A program made the position numbers and the translations under genes. Positions 1 to 11,200 of a stretch of 39,599 nt of DNA are shown here, in pieces (position 1 is the stretch's first letter; each line of letters begins with the position of its first letter). The notes under the pieces were generated by a model that saw only the letters and a program-made list of their open reading frames with translations, was not told the DNA's origin and ran no database searches. This DNA comes from Micractinium sp. NFX-FRZ. Taxonomy: Eukaryota; Chlorophyta; Trebouxiophyceae; Chlorellales; Chlorellaceae. Where the stretch lies: positions 1 through 39,599 of the forward strand of contig JAPTJF010000534.1 in NCBI GenBank assembly GCA_029339195.1. Reading direction: 5' to 3'.

Positions 1-25
1 GGAAGCAAAAACAAGCGATTTGGGA

Positions 26-58
26 TAGTCGACTTGTAGTCGACTGGTAGTCGATTCA
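26..58. repeat. 11-bp tandem repeat, three units
   Basis: Three adjacent 11-bp units each begin TAGTCGA and diverge slightly at their ends. The tract sits at the left edge of the window, beyond the 3' side of the minus-strand MYND gene. No function is evident. Confidence 0.8.
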
Positions 59-139
59 GGGGTTCACTGCGGGAGCAGCACAGCAGCGACCGCCCCCCGC
101 AGTGGCCACGAGGGCACCTAGCTGCGGGCCCGCCGCCAG

Positions 140-390
140 CTGTGCCCCAGAGGGAGCCTCACAGTCTACCTGCCTGGGGACCTGCCCGCTGCCTCATGCT
201 TTAGGGTTCGTGCGTGGCAAGGGCTGCTACCGGTGGTAAAGTGCTATGATGCTGTAGACAGCTGTGGCAGATGCCCTCCTCGATTTTAGCATGAACATCA
301 GCCCTCAGACACCGGCAATCGCCGCCCAGCTGGCACCCGCTGGCGGCACTGCCTCGAGTCAACATCAGAGGGAATGCCCGCCACATCAGG
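140..390 (-). repeat. Diverged dispersed repeat, copy A (partner at 12120-12345)
   Basis: Read on the minus strand, this stretch aligns to the plus strand at about 12125-12345. Shared blocks include CAGGTAGACTGTGAGGCTCC, ACGAACCCT, GCATCATAG, CTTTACC and CGCCAGCGGGTGCCAG. Small indels separate the blocks, so this is an old copy. Relative to the MYND genes both copies have the same orientation. This copy lies 3' of MYND gene A, while the other lies 5' of MYND gene B. Confidence 0.75.
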
Positions 391-600
391 CCCAAAGGCC
401 TAGGTAACAGCGCATGCTGGTCTCACCCAGCTGCTCTGTTTAAACTGTGCACCCCCTGTTGAGCACAGGCCGCTCTTGTCCGGCTCCAGCTTCTCCGCAC
501 ATGAACACCCTCATTACTGCCACCCAGCTGTTAACCCCAGCCCCATGGGGTGGGGTTGCTAACTTAGTTCAGGGAGAGCAAGGGAGTCACCAGGAGAGTG

Positions 601-605
601 TTACA
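601..605 (-). promoter_or_regulatory. Candidate TGTAA poly(A) signal of MYND gene A
   Basis: TTACA on the plus strand reads TGTAA on the minus strand, about 185 nt past the stop of the minus-strand MYND gene. TGTAA is the usual chlorophyte polyadenylation signal. The match is only five bases, so the call rests on position. Confidence 0.4.
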
Positions 606-789
606 TCGTGCGACAGTCGGGCACAACACAGCGGCCGGCTGCGCCGCGAGCGCAATTTGCCGGCGCCCATCATGCTGTACAGTGCAAGTGCTGCCACTGG
701 CTGTGCCTCGTCGGCTCCCCTTTTCAGCCAGTGTGATCTCGCTGTGGCATGCAGACATCCTGGCAAGGGCTGCCACACCTGGCGCCACG

Positions 790-3700
790 TCAGGCTGCCT
801 GGCCAGTCGCCTGCCTCGCAGCTGCGGCCGCCCTGCATGCCGGCTTGTGGGCCGCCCAGCACGCCCGCTGGCACTCCCGGCTGCGCTCCAGCAGGGGAGG
901 GAGGGCGCGCAGGGGAGGGCAGGAGCAGTGGCAACCGTGGGGCGAGCTGCGAGCGACGTGCAGCTGGAGACATTGGCAGGCCACGCTCACACCCGCACCC
1001 ACCCATCACGGGATAGCTGCCCCCTACCCAACCGACTCTGCAGTAGCTGGCCTGCTTGCACAGACACGGCATGCCGCAGACCACATGCGCACGCACACAC
1101 ACACCATGGGGCTGCTGCCGCCCAGCTGCAACCCACCTGCAGTAGCTGGTCTGCCTGCAGGCGGAGCAGCGGCGCAGCTGCATCGCTTGGTTGCCGCAGC
1201 CGTCGCACACGGGCATCTGCGGCGTGCTGAACGTGCAACGAATCTCGGGTGCGCTCCCTCCCGCCCCACTGCATGCCGAGCAAGGGGCGGGGAGAAGGGC
1301 GTAAGCTCAGGCTGGGCATGCCAGCAATGCATGCATGATGCTGCAAGTCTGTGCACAGCTTCCAGCGCCGGGCACACTGCTACGCCAACGCAGGCCCGCA
1401 CGAGGCGGGCGGCCCCAACAGAAGCAGGATCCCGCAGCACAGCCGCAATCCAGACACTCCCCGGCAGCCGGCATGCAAGGCGCGGCTGTGTAGAGCTTGT
1501 GTATGATGTATCTCTGTGTATGTCAAGGCCATGCTCACCCCGCCAGCCATGCCCGCACATGTGCGCGCTGCTCCTGCCGGACCAGCAACGGCTGCACAGC
1601 ATACTGCAACAGCTGGTGCTGGGCCTCCCGGGTGGCGGCATCAGCGATGCTGGCCAGCTCGAGCAGGCGGGGCCGGGTGATCCCTGCAGCCCGGCACGGG
1701 GAATGAAGCACGAGGGGTGGAGTGTTGGGAGTGTAGCGGTCAGTGTGGAGGGTGAGGAGGGTGGGAGGGATTCAGGACCACGCAGGGAAGGCTGCCTGGC
1801 CTGGCGCCGCTCCTAAAGATGTACAGGTGCACCACGGCAAGCCAAACAGTGAGGGTGCGTGGCAGGGCACAGCAGCGTGGCATGGCGCCGACAGAATGGC
1901 GCGGCATGGGGTGTGTGGTGTGTCACTGCCCGCGCAGCTTCCGTTGGCCGCACCGTGTGCAAAGCTGGGGTTTGGGGATTCGCTGGCCACCTGATGCCCC
2001 AGGCGCAAGTGCAGGTCTGCAATTTTGGCGGTCCAGTAGGGGCTGCCCGCCGCCTGCATGGCGGGGAAGTCCGCAGCCGCGGCGTGTGATCACCCAAATG
2101 GTGGAAGCTGACTGGCTGGGCTGGCTGGTTGGCAGGCTGGCAGCCCCGCCCCCAGGCATTGGGCAGCCCAGCCAGCCGGCAGCAAGCACCGCACCCACGC
2201 ATGGCGGTGGCAGCAGGCATTCTGACGCGTTCTGGCCACGCACCTGCGCGCTGCGCAGCCCTTCCTCCAACGCCAGCCAGGCCTCGCCATAGTCCTGGAC
2301 GCCAGAGGCAGTTCGGGCGACCCAGAAGCAGGCCTCTGGGTTGCCGGGCTGCAGGTGGCGCATGCGGCGGGCGCTGGTGGTTGCCAGGGCCAGCAGGCGG
2401 CGGGCCTCGGGGGCCAGCAGGCTTGCGGGCGCGCCACGCTGGAGGAGCTCCGAAACATCCGCGCGAGCAGTGATGGCTGCAGCAGGCGGCGGGTGGAAGG
2501 GGTGGGTGTGCCGCAGCAGGCGTTCACTCCACCACCAAGCGTGTGTTGAACGGCAAGGGCGAGGTGCGGCGAGCCACGCCCGACATGCCCCACGGCGGCA
2601 GGCAGGCAGGCAAACGCAGGCAGGCAGCAAGCAAGCATGGGCAGGCAGCGAAGCCAGCAAGCGCAGAGGGCGCCCTCGTGCGCCGCGCCGGCGTTCGGTG
2701 TGTGATTGTGTGTCAGCGCGTGCACAGCCGTGCGCATGGGCCTTGCCTGCTGACGTGGCGAGCTCCAGCGCCAAGTGCTCCAGCTCATCCACACTCAGCA
2801 GTGGCCGCTCATCTCCCCCGCCTGCCAGCTCCTGAAGCTGCTGCACGTACCTCTGCCGGGCGGCGCCCCTGGCCATGTGCTGGGCGATGGCGGCGCCGCA
2901 GGTGCCGGCACAGCCCAGCGTGCCCACCTCTGAGCCCTGCAGCCAGGCAGCAAGGGTGTCGGCTGTGAGTAAACACAAAGGGTGCCGGCTAGCGGCCCCA
3001 CCGCCTGCCCACATCCCCACACCCGCAGCCAGGTAGCAGGAGGTTGTGTTGCACGAATGCAATTGATTGTGCCACACTTTCTGCCACCACATGCACACAG
3101 CAAGAAGCACAATGAAGCAAGCCGTGGACAGGTCAGCCATGGGAAGCAATGCATCACTAGCAAGCATGCTCTTCGGCAAAGCGACACCAGGGGTGCCTCC
3201 ACGGCAGCAGCACCACTGCGGGGATCCGCCGGTGAGCGCATCCAGGCAGACCGCCCCCGCACGTCAAATGCTAGTCCAATTCTTGGCACAATACACTGCC
3301 GGCAGCAGCACAGCAATTAGCGAGGGCACCCTGGAACGCAGGCCCAGTCAGCACGCACCTGCTGCGCAACCTTCCGCATGAGCATGCAGGCTGTGAGGGC
3401 GCTCAGCAGCGAGAGCAGACTGGTGTCGGCGGTGGGCCAGCGCTGCGTGGCGTGCACTTGCTCCATGCTGGGCCCTGGGTAGCAGCCGCACTCTACGCCG
3501 CCTGAAGCTCTGGGGTGGATGTGTGATAGCTCTGCCCAAGGGCCCAGCTGGGGGTGGGCAGAGGGGGAGGAAAACGACGCTGGAAATGTTAGGTGCCAGC
3601 TTTCTGAGGATCGTCAGGTGCTCAGGCAGGGCCAGCAATGCTCGACAGGGGCAGCACGCACCCCCCGCCCACCGCCCACGCCATGCAGCGAGCCCGCCAC

Positions 3701-4106
3701 CATGCATGCATGCACCTGCGCAGGTGCCAGCTGGCGGGGCAGGGCGGGCCTTGCCAGCTTGGCGGCTTTGAGTGTCGCGCACCTGGGCAGCCAGTGCCCC
3801 GTTGAAGGTCCCGGGGTGAACCATGCCAAAAGGGGCCACATAATGAGCCCGCAGGTAGTCCCGGAGCGCCGCCGTCAGCACGGCTGGCTCCACCGCTGCC
3901 ACGTCAGCGGGCGCGCTGGCGACACCCACGGGAAGCCCGGCCGCGGGGTTGGGCAGCACAGCGCATATGCCGTCGAGGAGGTCGTAGCTTTCCACCAGCC
4001 CGGCTTGGTCCAGAGGGCGGTCTGCCAGTGGCACCGCCCGAGCGCGGTCCAACTTGCGCTGCAGGTGCTCCAGGCCGCGCGCTGCGGGCTGGGCAGCTGA
4101 TGCCAT
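790..4106 (-). CDS. MYND zinc-finger protein A (multi-exon)
   Basis: This is a C-terminal MYND-finger protein, a fold that usually mediates protein-protein contacts. The first exon (4106-3783) starts MASAAQPAARGLEHLQRKLD, and the stop is at 792-790. The finger is split. Exon 1216-1137 holds CDGCGNQAMQLRRCSACRQ and SYC. The final exon, 880-790, holds SRECQRACWAAHKPAC. All eight Cys/His ligands are present. Other well-supported exons are 2962-2747 (ending in a GC donor, CAG/GCAAGG), 2476-2244 and 2053-1991. Likely but phase-uncertain exons are about 3490-3359 and 1683-1550. Splicing between 3783 and 2962, and between 1991 and 1216, is not resolved. The finger exon is 80 bp and begins three codons before the first Cys, exactly as in MYND gene B, so the two are paralogues. 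It is divergent from the acyl-CoA oxidase gene. The specific role is unknown. Confidence 0.8.
1026..1066 (-). repeat. Intronic ghost copy of the MYND exon end
   Basis: On the minus strand, this stretch in the last intron of MYND gene A repeats the end of the upstream exon (1165-1137). Both contain CCAGCTACTGCAG preceded by a similar stretch, so a decayed CLCKQASYCR reads like the real CSACRQTSYC. The donor after the copy is mutated (CAG/AGTCGG instead of CAG/GTGGGT). Confidence 0.7.
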
Positions 4107-4341
4107 GGCGCCGTGTGATCAATGGCAATGTAGCTGCAGGGGTGGGGAGGGCATCTGAGCTCCGAGGGGCGCAGTGCTGCGGCCAGGCAAGGGGGTGGGG
4201 GCAGCCAGTAAAAACGGGCTGACGCGCGTGGGGGCCTGCCCTGACTCCGTGCGCTGCGTGCTGCGATCTTAAACCACTGCCTGTCGGAACGGCTTGAAAG
4301 GACCAGGGAGTCGATACTCATGCACCGAGCGCCTGAAAGGA

Positions 4342-4362
4342 CACGCGTGCGCGGCACGCGTG
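4342..4362. promoter_or_regulatory. Paired CACGCGTG palindromes
   Basis: Two identical 8-bp palindromes lie 13 bp apart, start to start, in the shared upstream region. Their core overlaps E-box and MluI-like words. A symmetric pair between divergent genes is a reasonable candidate transcription-factor site, but no factor is known. Confidence 0.3.
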
Positions 4363-4534
4363 CTGCGCCACAGAACTCGGCGGTCGGGGCATCTCAGCCC
4401 ATCGATTCGCAACGGAAATGATCAGGGAAAGAAGATACATCGATTGGCTACGGGTTCGTGACGCGCTCGCGGCGAAACGTGCAACCACGTCGGCAATCGG
4501 GGACGAACCAAACATGGGCATGCGCGAATGCACA

Positions 4535-4566
4535 GGCCTTACCCTTCCTTAACGGAAGGGCAGGCC
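4535..4566. promoter_or_regulatory. Hairpin in the divergent promoter
   Basis: CCCTTCC (4542-4548) pairs with GGAAGGG (4554-4560) around a 5-nt loop. GGCCT and AGGCC extend the stem past a small bulge. It could act as DNA (protein site) or as part of the oxidase 5' leader. Function is unknown. Confidence 0.35.
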
Positions 4567-4972
4567 AAAAAGTGGTGGCGGCCGGGTGGGGGAAGCCGGT
4601 GCCGGCGGCAGGTTTTCAAGGTCTGCTGACGTCTTGATGCACTTGCAGCGCTTGCAGCAGTGACTATCGCCTGTCAGGATACCTGGAAGGGGTCGTTTGA
4701 AGCAAACAGAGAGAGCAGAGCAAAGATGGCGCGAGACCTTCTGGGTGCGGGTCTGCCTGGCTGCTGACAATTTTTCTTCTCCGTGTATGACCATGTATTC
4801 CCTCAAGCGCGGGGCCTTGGTTGTCCTACTCGGTCTTCCTACGAGGACAGCAGGCGCAGCAGGGGCTGCCTTCAAGGGCGCCTGGAACATCTTCGGCACG
4901 GCCGCTAGCTTCATACGCGACCGGAGCACCTCCAAAAGCCTGCCGCTCAATCTCCGAGACGAAAAACAAAGC

Positions 4973-7900
4973 ATGTCGGCAAATCGACGCGTGGCCGCCC
5001 TGGCGCGGCACCTGGGGGTTACCGACAGCAATGGGGACGCGCAAGTAATGGAGCGCAGCCTCACCAGCGCCCCCGAGCTGCCCTCACAGGTGCGCCGCCA
5101 GTCCCGCCGCCGCCAGCCGGTCTGCCCCCGTGGCCGGCAGCCCACGTGTGGCCGCCTGCACGCTGACCTGTCTCAGCCCTATCCCCTCCCACTGCCCCTC
5201 AATGCAGGTGGAGATGTATGATTTCCTCACCAGGGACAACAAGGAGCTGAGGGCAGCCATCTTTGAGTTCCTCAAGGTGGGGGTTGGGGGGGGGGGGCGG
5301 GAGCAGGGGGCGCCGCCTTGTGTGGAGTGGAGATTGCACCCTGTGACTCTGAAACACACACACACAGGGAACGCCTGCTGGGCCCTGACCCCTATGCCTT
5401 GCCTGCCTCATGGCCAGCCATGCCCCCTGTGCCGTCGCCCCTTGAGCGTCTGTGTGGTCCCTTGCCCCGTTTTTCCTTGTCGGGCAGGGCGCCGCTGCCG
5501 CCGCTGGGCCTGCTCGCCTCGCCCACTGCCGCCCTCCCTCCTCCAGCGCTTGCTGCTTACAGCCCGCACTGCACCCCCCCCCCCCCCCCTGTTGCGCCAG
5601 GACCCCCTGTTTGCCCCCAACTACAAGCTGTCCATGGACGGATTCCGGGAGCTCACCAGCCGGCGGGTGGCCAAGTTTGTGGGGCAGGTGAGGCGGGCTG
5701 CCTTGTGGGGGGCACCACTCAGGGAAGGGAAGGTGGGGTGGAAGTTTCTGAGCCAGGAGGGATAGCAGCGGTGGGCAGGAGGTGAGGGCAGGACATGTGG
5801 GAGCGTGGGGGCGTGCAGCACGGCAATGAACAATAACTGCCATCCTCCCCCCCCGCTTCCGCCTGCAGCGCTTCTTCAGCGTGTTTGACTACGTCAGGGA
5901 CCCACTCAAGTTCCAGGTGGGAAAAACAAAAAACAAAAACAAAGACAAAAAATGGGAGGCAGGGCTTGCATGTGGGTGGATGGGTGCATGGCTGGGCTGG
6001 GGGCCAGGAGAGCTGGCCAGCAGGGGGCAGGTGGCGCAGGGCGGGCGGGCTTGGCGACGCCCAGGCTGCGCAGCCGCACGGCAGGCTGCGGTGCCCACTA
6101 CCCTTGAATGGACCCCTCTCGGAAGGCGTAGCCGACCTGGCATGCTGCTCCCCCCTCGCCCCTCGTGCCCGCAGACCGCGCTGGAGTGCCTGTCCTTCTG
6201 CGACTACAGCCTGGCAATCAAGGTGCGGGGTGGCGGGGGGCCGGGGTGGCGGGGGGGCGGGGGTGGCGGGGTGCAGGCGGGCCTGGGATGCACACGCACG
6301 TGCAAGGATGGCTGGCGCGTGCGTGCGTGCGTGTGCCTGTGCTTCTTAAACGACACCCTGCGCGGCTCAGTGCCTGCTGCCTAACGCCTGCCGCCCAGCT
6401 GCCCCCTGCCTGCTCCCCTGCTCCCCTGTCTGCGCAGAGCGGCGTGCACTTCACCCTGTGCGGCGGCACCATTGCCAAGCTGGGGACGGAGAAGCACCAC
6501 GAGTGAGGGGGGTGGGGCGGGGTGGGGTGCCAGAGCAGTAGGGGCAAATGACAGGGCGCAGGAATGGGCCAGGTGTGTTGGGGGCGCACTTTCATGAACA
6601 CCCTGCCTTTACTTATTTATCCCTGCCCGCGGCACCCCTGCCTGCGCAAGACGGCAACGCTGGAGCTGGCTGCCCTTGCAAATCTGTTGTCATCCTTGCC
6701 CTCACCCCCTTACCTTCACCTGCCTGCCTGTACCTGCCTTTCTGCCCGCAGCACCCTGCGCAAGAGGGACATGCTCTTGCTTACTGCCCTCACCACACAC
6801 ACGCCTTCTTCTCACTCTTCATTCCCACCCTGCACCTCTGCCTCTGCCTCCCCTTCCCCCCGCAGCATCCTGCGCAAGATGGACACCCTGGAGCTGCCCG
6901 GCTGCTTTGGCATGACCGAGCTGGGGTGGGGCAGCAACGTGATGGGCATCCGCACCACCGCCACATACGACCCAGCCACCCAGGTGATGATGAGCAAGAC
7001 ACAGGGGGGCGCCCTGATTGCGGGCCCACCTCGCATCCCCTGCCGGCGCATCAATTTTGTTTTGGTTCTTTTTTAAACGAAAATGTCACGTCACCCCCCA
7101 CGCCACCCCGCCCGCCTATCACCTGGCCCTGGCAGGATTCATGCGTCACACTCGCAGCCGCTCCCCTCCTGCACTCACCCTGTTCCCTCTGCGCCTCCCC
7201 CCATCTGACCCTGGCAGGAGTTTGTCCTGCACACCCCCTCCAACGAGGCCAGCAAGTTCTGGATCGGCGGGGCGGCGCACACCGCCAAGATCTCCGCCAT
7301 CTTTGCCCAGGCAAGGGGTGTGTGGGGGGGGGGGAGTGTTGGCATGTGTGTGTCGCGGCATGATGGCCGCACCCAACGAGCGCTGCACACGTAGCAGGAG
7401 AGCGTCGTCGCTCACAAGCGCACCCACTCGACCTTGCCCATTTGCGTCCCCTCCCCTCCCGACCCTGCGCAAACCCGTTGCCCTCCGCCCCGCAGCTGAC
7501 GGTGAATGGCAAGTGGGAGGGGCCCCACGTGTTTGTGGTGCGCCTGCGCGACGACCAGGGCAACTTCATGCCAGGTGGGTGTGCGGCACTGTGCACTGTG
7601 TTGACACCAAACCGCAGGCACCTGTGTGTGTTACAGTCACCCCGCATAGTAGGCACCCTCCCCCCTGCTCCCTGCAAGCAAGCCTCTTTGCCAGCGAGCG
7701 CTGCTGCCCTGCTCTGCGCGGCACACGTTTCTGGCCGCCCGTTGCGTCGGCTGAGATGCGCTGCTCACCCAGCGGTGTGCCTCCCCCCCCCCGCCCCCCA
7801 TCCTGCTGCCCCACTCGATCCCCATTGCAGGCGTGCGCTGCAGCGACTGTGGGCCCAAGCAGGGCCTGCAGGGCGTGGACAATGGACAGGTGCGGTTTTG

Positions 7901-8179
7901 GGCATATGTTCCCCTACAATTCTCTTGTCTGTGCCCCTCTCATTGCTGGGGGTGGTGGGGAGGGGATGGGTGGCGGCCTGCTTACCTGCGTGCTCGCCCG
8001 CCTGCTTGCCTCCCACCCAACCTGCTTGTTGACCACCCCCGCCCCTCACCGCCTCCCCCGCACCCTCCCCTTCAGATCTGGCTGAACCAAGTGCGGGTGC
8101 CGCGCGACGGGCTGCTGGACCGCTTTGCCCAGGTGTGCGGGTGATGGGTGCGGGAGTCTGTGGGTGGGAATTGCATGGA

Positions 8180-8210
<31 letters not shown>

Positions 8211-11200
8211 CCCGCCTGCCTGCCTGCCTGCCAACCTGCCAACCAATCTGAACGCCGTCATCAGCATGCCCGACCTGTCCACCCCTCCCTGCACCGGTCC
8301 CCCACCGCTGCCCCTCAGGTGGACGCCTCAGGCGCCTACCGCAGCAGCATCCCCAACGCCGCCCAGCGTTTTGGCACCATGGTCGGGGGGCTCACCACCG
8401 GACGCATGCTCATCGGCCAGGTGAGGCGGGGGCTGCCTGTCATTCTCATTGTTGTGGGGATTCGGGTTGAGTGGGTGAGCACACACGCTTTGGGTTGCCG
8501 TTATTGGCTCAGTCGCTACAGGGAGAACGCAGGTCGCGAGGGTAAGAGCGCCAGAGTGGGGTTGCTGATGGGTTGGGGGGCGGGGCTGAGGGAGGGGTGT
8601 CGGGCTTTAGCGGGGCAGGGCCGTCACGTCGCGACCAGTTGACCAACCGAGAGCTTATTGATCAGCGCGGTGAGGCAGGTGGATGCACGTCCTAACCCAC
8701 CACGGCCTGCCCCCTGGTGTCCCGATCACACACTTCCCCCATGCCGCCTCTGCCCACTGGCATTCCTCCCGCTTGCGGGGTGCCAACCAAACGCCTGCAC
8801 GCCCAGACCAGGCCTGCCATGCACCCCACTACTCACTGCCATCACCCCAGCTCCAACAAAACCATCTTGCTTTGCACGCCGTTGCAGGCTGCCATTGACG
8901 CCTGCAAGGTGGGCGTCACCATTGCCATCACCTACGCATCCCAGCGCCCGCAGGTGCGGGGGCGCACACATCGCCAGCGGTAGTGAGGCAGGGCTGCTGA
9001 GGGCCGGGAGCAGGAGGCGGGGGCATTTGTGCTGCTCACTGCCCAAGTGTCCCCAGCCTATTGTGCCTGCATCGTCCGCCAGTCAAACCAACCTCCCCCC
9101 TTCTCTCCGCCGTCCGCCCCTTCCTGGACCACAGTTTGGCGACCGCCTGGTCCTGGACTACCTCACCCACCAGCGCCGCCTCTTCCCCGCCCTCGCCACC
9201 ACCTACGCCATGCACCTGGCCATGCTCAAGCTCAAGGAGATTGTGGTCAAGGTGGGCAAATCGTGGCCGTGTGTCCCAGTGTTCTTGCTCTCTGCCTTTC
9301 CACGTCCGTTTTGGGATCTCAGACCCTGGGGGCCATTGAGCATTGGGCTGGTCAAGGTGGGTGGCTCTGTGTCCGGGGTCTGTCTCCCGCTACATTGTTT
9401 CTTTTTGTCATTTTACGTCCTTCTCTGGCTTTCCAAGCACGGCCTGGGGCCGGGGGGCGGTGTGCTGGCGGCGTGCCAGGCTTTGCTCCCCCACCCGCCT
9501 ACCGCACGCAGCGCATCCCTTACTCAGTCGCCCCTTACGCCATCACTCCGTTGGCTCCCGCTGCAGGGCGGCCCGGAGGCGGGCAAGCAGGTGCACGTGG
9601 TGTCCAGCGGCCTCAAGGCGGCCGCCACCTGGCACCGCGTCCGCATTCTGCAGGACTGCCGCGAGTGCTGCGGAGGTGGGGCGCCGGCCGCTGCGGGGGG
9701 CAGGGGAAAGCTGCGTTGGGGTGGCATGGCCAGGCAGCACAGGGGAGGGAGCTCAGCGTGCATGTGAGCCCACCGTCGGATACTGTGCCCACTCACCTTG
9801 CCCTGCTCACCTCGTCTCGACTACACCTCTCCAAAGCCCCATCTCTCTGCTGCCTGCCGTGTCCCCCGCACACGTGGGCTTCCTGTCTGCCCTGTGCCAT
9901 GCTGTGCTGAGCCTCTGCGCTGACCTTGGATTGGCCTGCCTTCCACTCCCGCAGGCATGGGCTTCCTGGCCGCCAACCGCATCGGCCCGCTGCAGAACGA
10001 CATGTCCGTGGACGTGACGTTTGAGGGCGACAACACAGTGCTGATGCAGCAGGTGGGTGGGCGGTCCTCAGCAGAAGTGGCCACTGACCAAGCGGTGTGT
10101 ACATGTGGGGGACATGTTTGGAGGGACTCGAGTGGCGATGCTGGGCTGGCAGGGCAGGTTGGCCACACCAGGAGAGCGAGCGCCTGTCACCATGCTCATG
10201 ATCTCCTTCCTCTCTCCCCACCCCACCTACCATCCCTACACCCCCCGTCGCTCAACCCGCCCCACCCTCCCTCCTCCCACCCACCCACCCCTCAATCAGG
10301 TGGCCAAGCCTCTGCTGGATGCGGCAGCCAAGGCAGGCGCTACGCAGGTGCCCCCGCCGCCAGCCGTCAACCAGGCCGACCTCAGCATGCAGTGCGTGGG
10401 GCAGCTGCTGAGCTGGCGCGAGCGCATGCTGACCGCGGGGCTGGCGGGGGAGATGGCAGCGGCGGGCGCGCGCGGCGGCGGCGACGACGCTGTGTCGGCT
10501 GCCTTTGACGCCGCGCTCGACCGAGTGGTGAGCTGTGGGCGGTTGAGGAGCGTCTGTGCTAGGCTGGGATGCGCTGTGCCCTGCGCTGTGTCCTGGGGTG
10601 TGTGCAGCAGCTGCGCTTTTGGGTGGGCCTGGAAAGAGTTTTTGGAAGAGTCCTTGCTTGCCTTTGCACCACTGTACACCATACACCTGACCCCTCACCG
10701 CCTGCGCCCTCCCCCCGGCGGTCGCAGGTGCTGCTGGGCTGGGCCTGGACTGACCTCTTCAGTTATGCCCTGGTACCCTGCGCTTTACTCCAGTTGTCTT
10801 TCTTCCACATACACTGCCACCGCCGCACCCCCACACCCACACCCCTGTGCCTGCCCTCGCGCCGCAGGTGCTGCTGGGCTGGGCCTGGACCGACCGCTTT
10901 AGCTACGAGGTCTTTTGCGCCGAGGCGGCGGTGGCCCCCGCCAGCCTGCGCCCCGCGCTGCGCCTGCTGTGCCAGCTGTACGGCCTGTCCCGCCTGGAGG
11001 CCGGGGTGGAGTGCTACCTCTCCGCCGGTGGGTGCTTTGGCTGTGGTGCCTGCTGGGCTGCCTGAACGGGCCCTGAACGCGGCTGCGCTCCCTGCTTCAC
11101 GTGCGCCTTGAGTGTGCAGGATGCGTTATGCCGGGAACGAAGGACGGGGAAGCATCTGCCTGGCCTGCCTGCGACCCCCTCTGCTTGCAGTGTACTGCCC

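Larger units (their letters stand above)
1..789. other. Intergenic / 3' flank of MYND gene A
   Basis: No convincing gene was found. Open frames on both strands are short, mutually overlapping, and lack a recognisable domain or consistent splice sites. The stretch holds the 11-bp repeat at 26-58, copy A of a diverged repeat at about 140-390, and the likely poly(A) signal of the minus-strand gene near 605. Confidence 0.6.
4107..4972. promoter_or_regulatory. Divergent promoter region between MYND gene A and acyl-CoA oxidase
   Basis: About 870 bp separate two head-to-head start codons. Base composition is less GC-rich than the genes. The region holds two CACGCGTG palindromes (4342-4349 and 4355-4362), two CATCGATT words (4400-4407 and 4438-4445), and a hairpin at 4535-4566. 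A plus-strand open frame runs through 4697-4972 into the oxidase first exon and offers earlier ATGs (4697, 4787, 4793). It has no recognisable domain and is treated here as 5' UTR. Confidence 0.5.

Noticed and set aside
447..1816. Long plus-strand open frames over the MYND gene A 3' half
   Set aside because: GC-rich DNA keeps non-coding frames open. These overlap the minus-strand finger exons and show no domain or splice logic.
4697..4972. Upstream in-frame ATGs as the oxidase start
   Set aside because: They would bury the PTS2 signal and add 60-90 residues with no similarity to the family. Kept only as an alternative.
8637..8690. Possible ghosts of the exon 12 donor and acceptor edges in the oxidase gene
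   Set aside because: Short matches only (GTGAGGC and CAGGTGGA), with low support compared with the cases reported.
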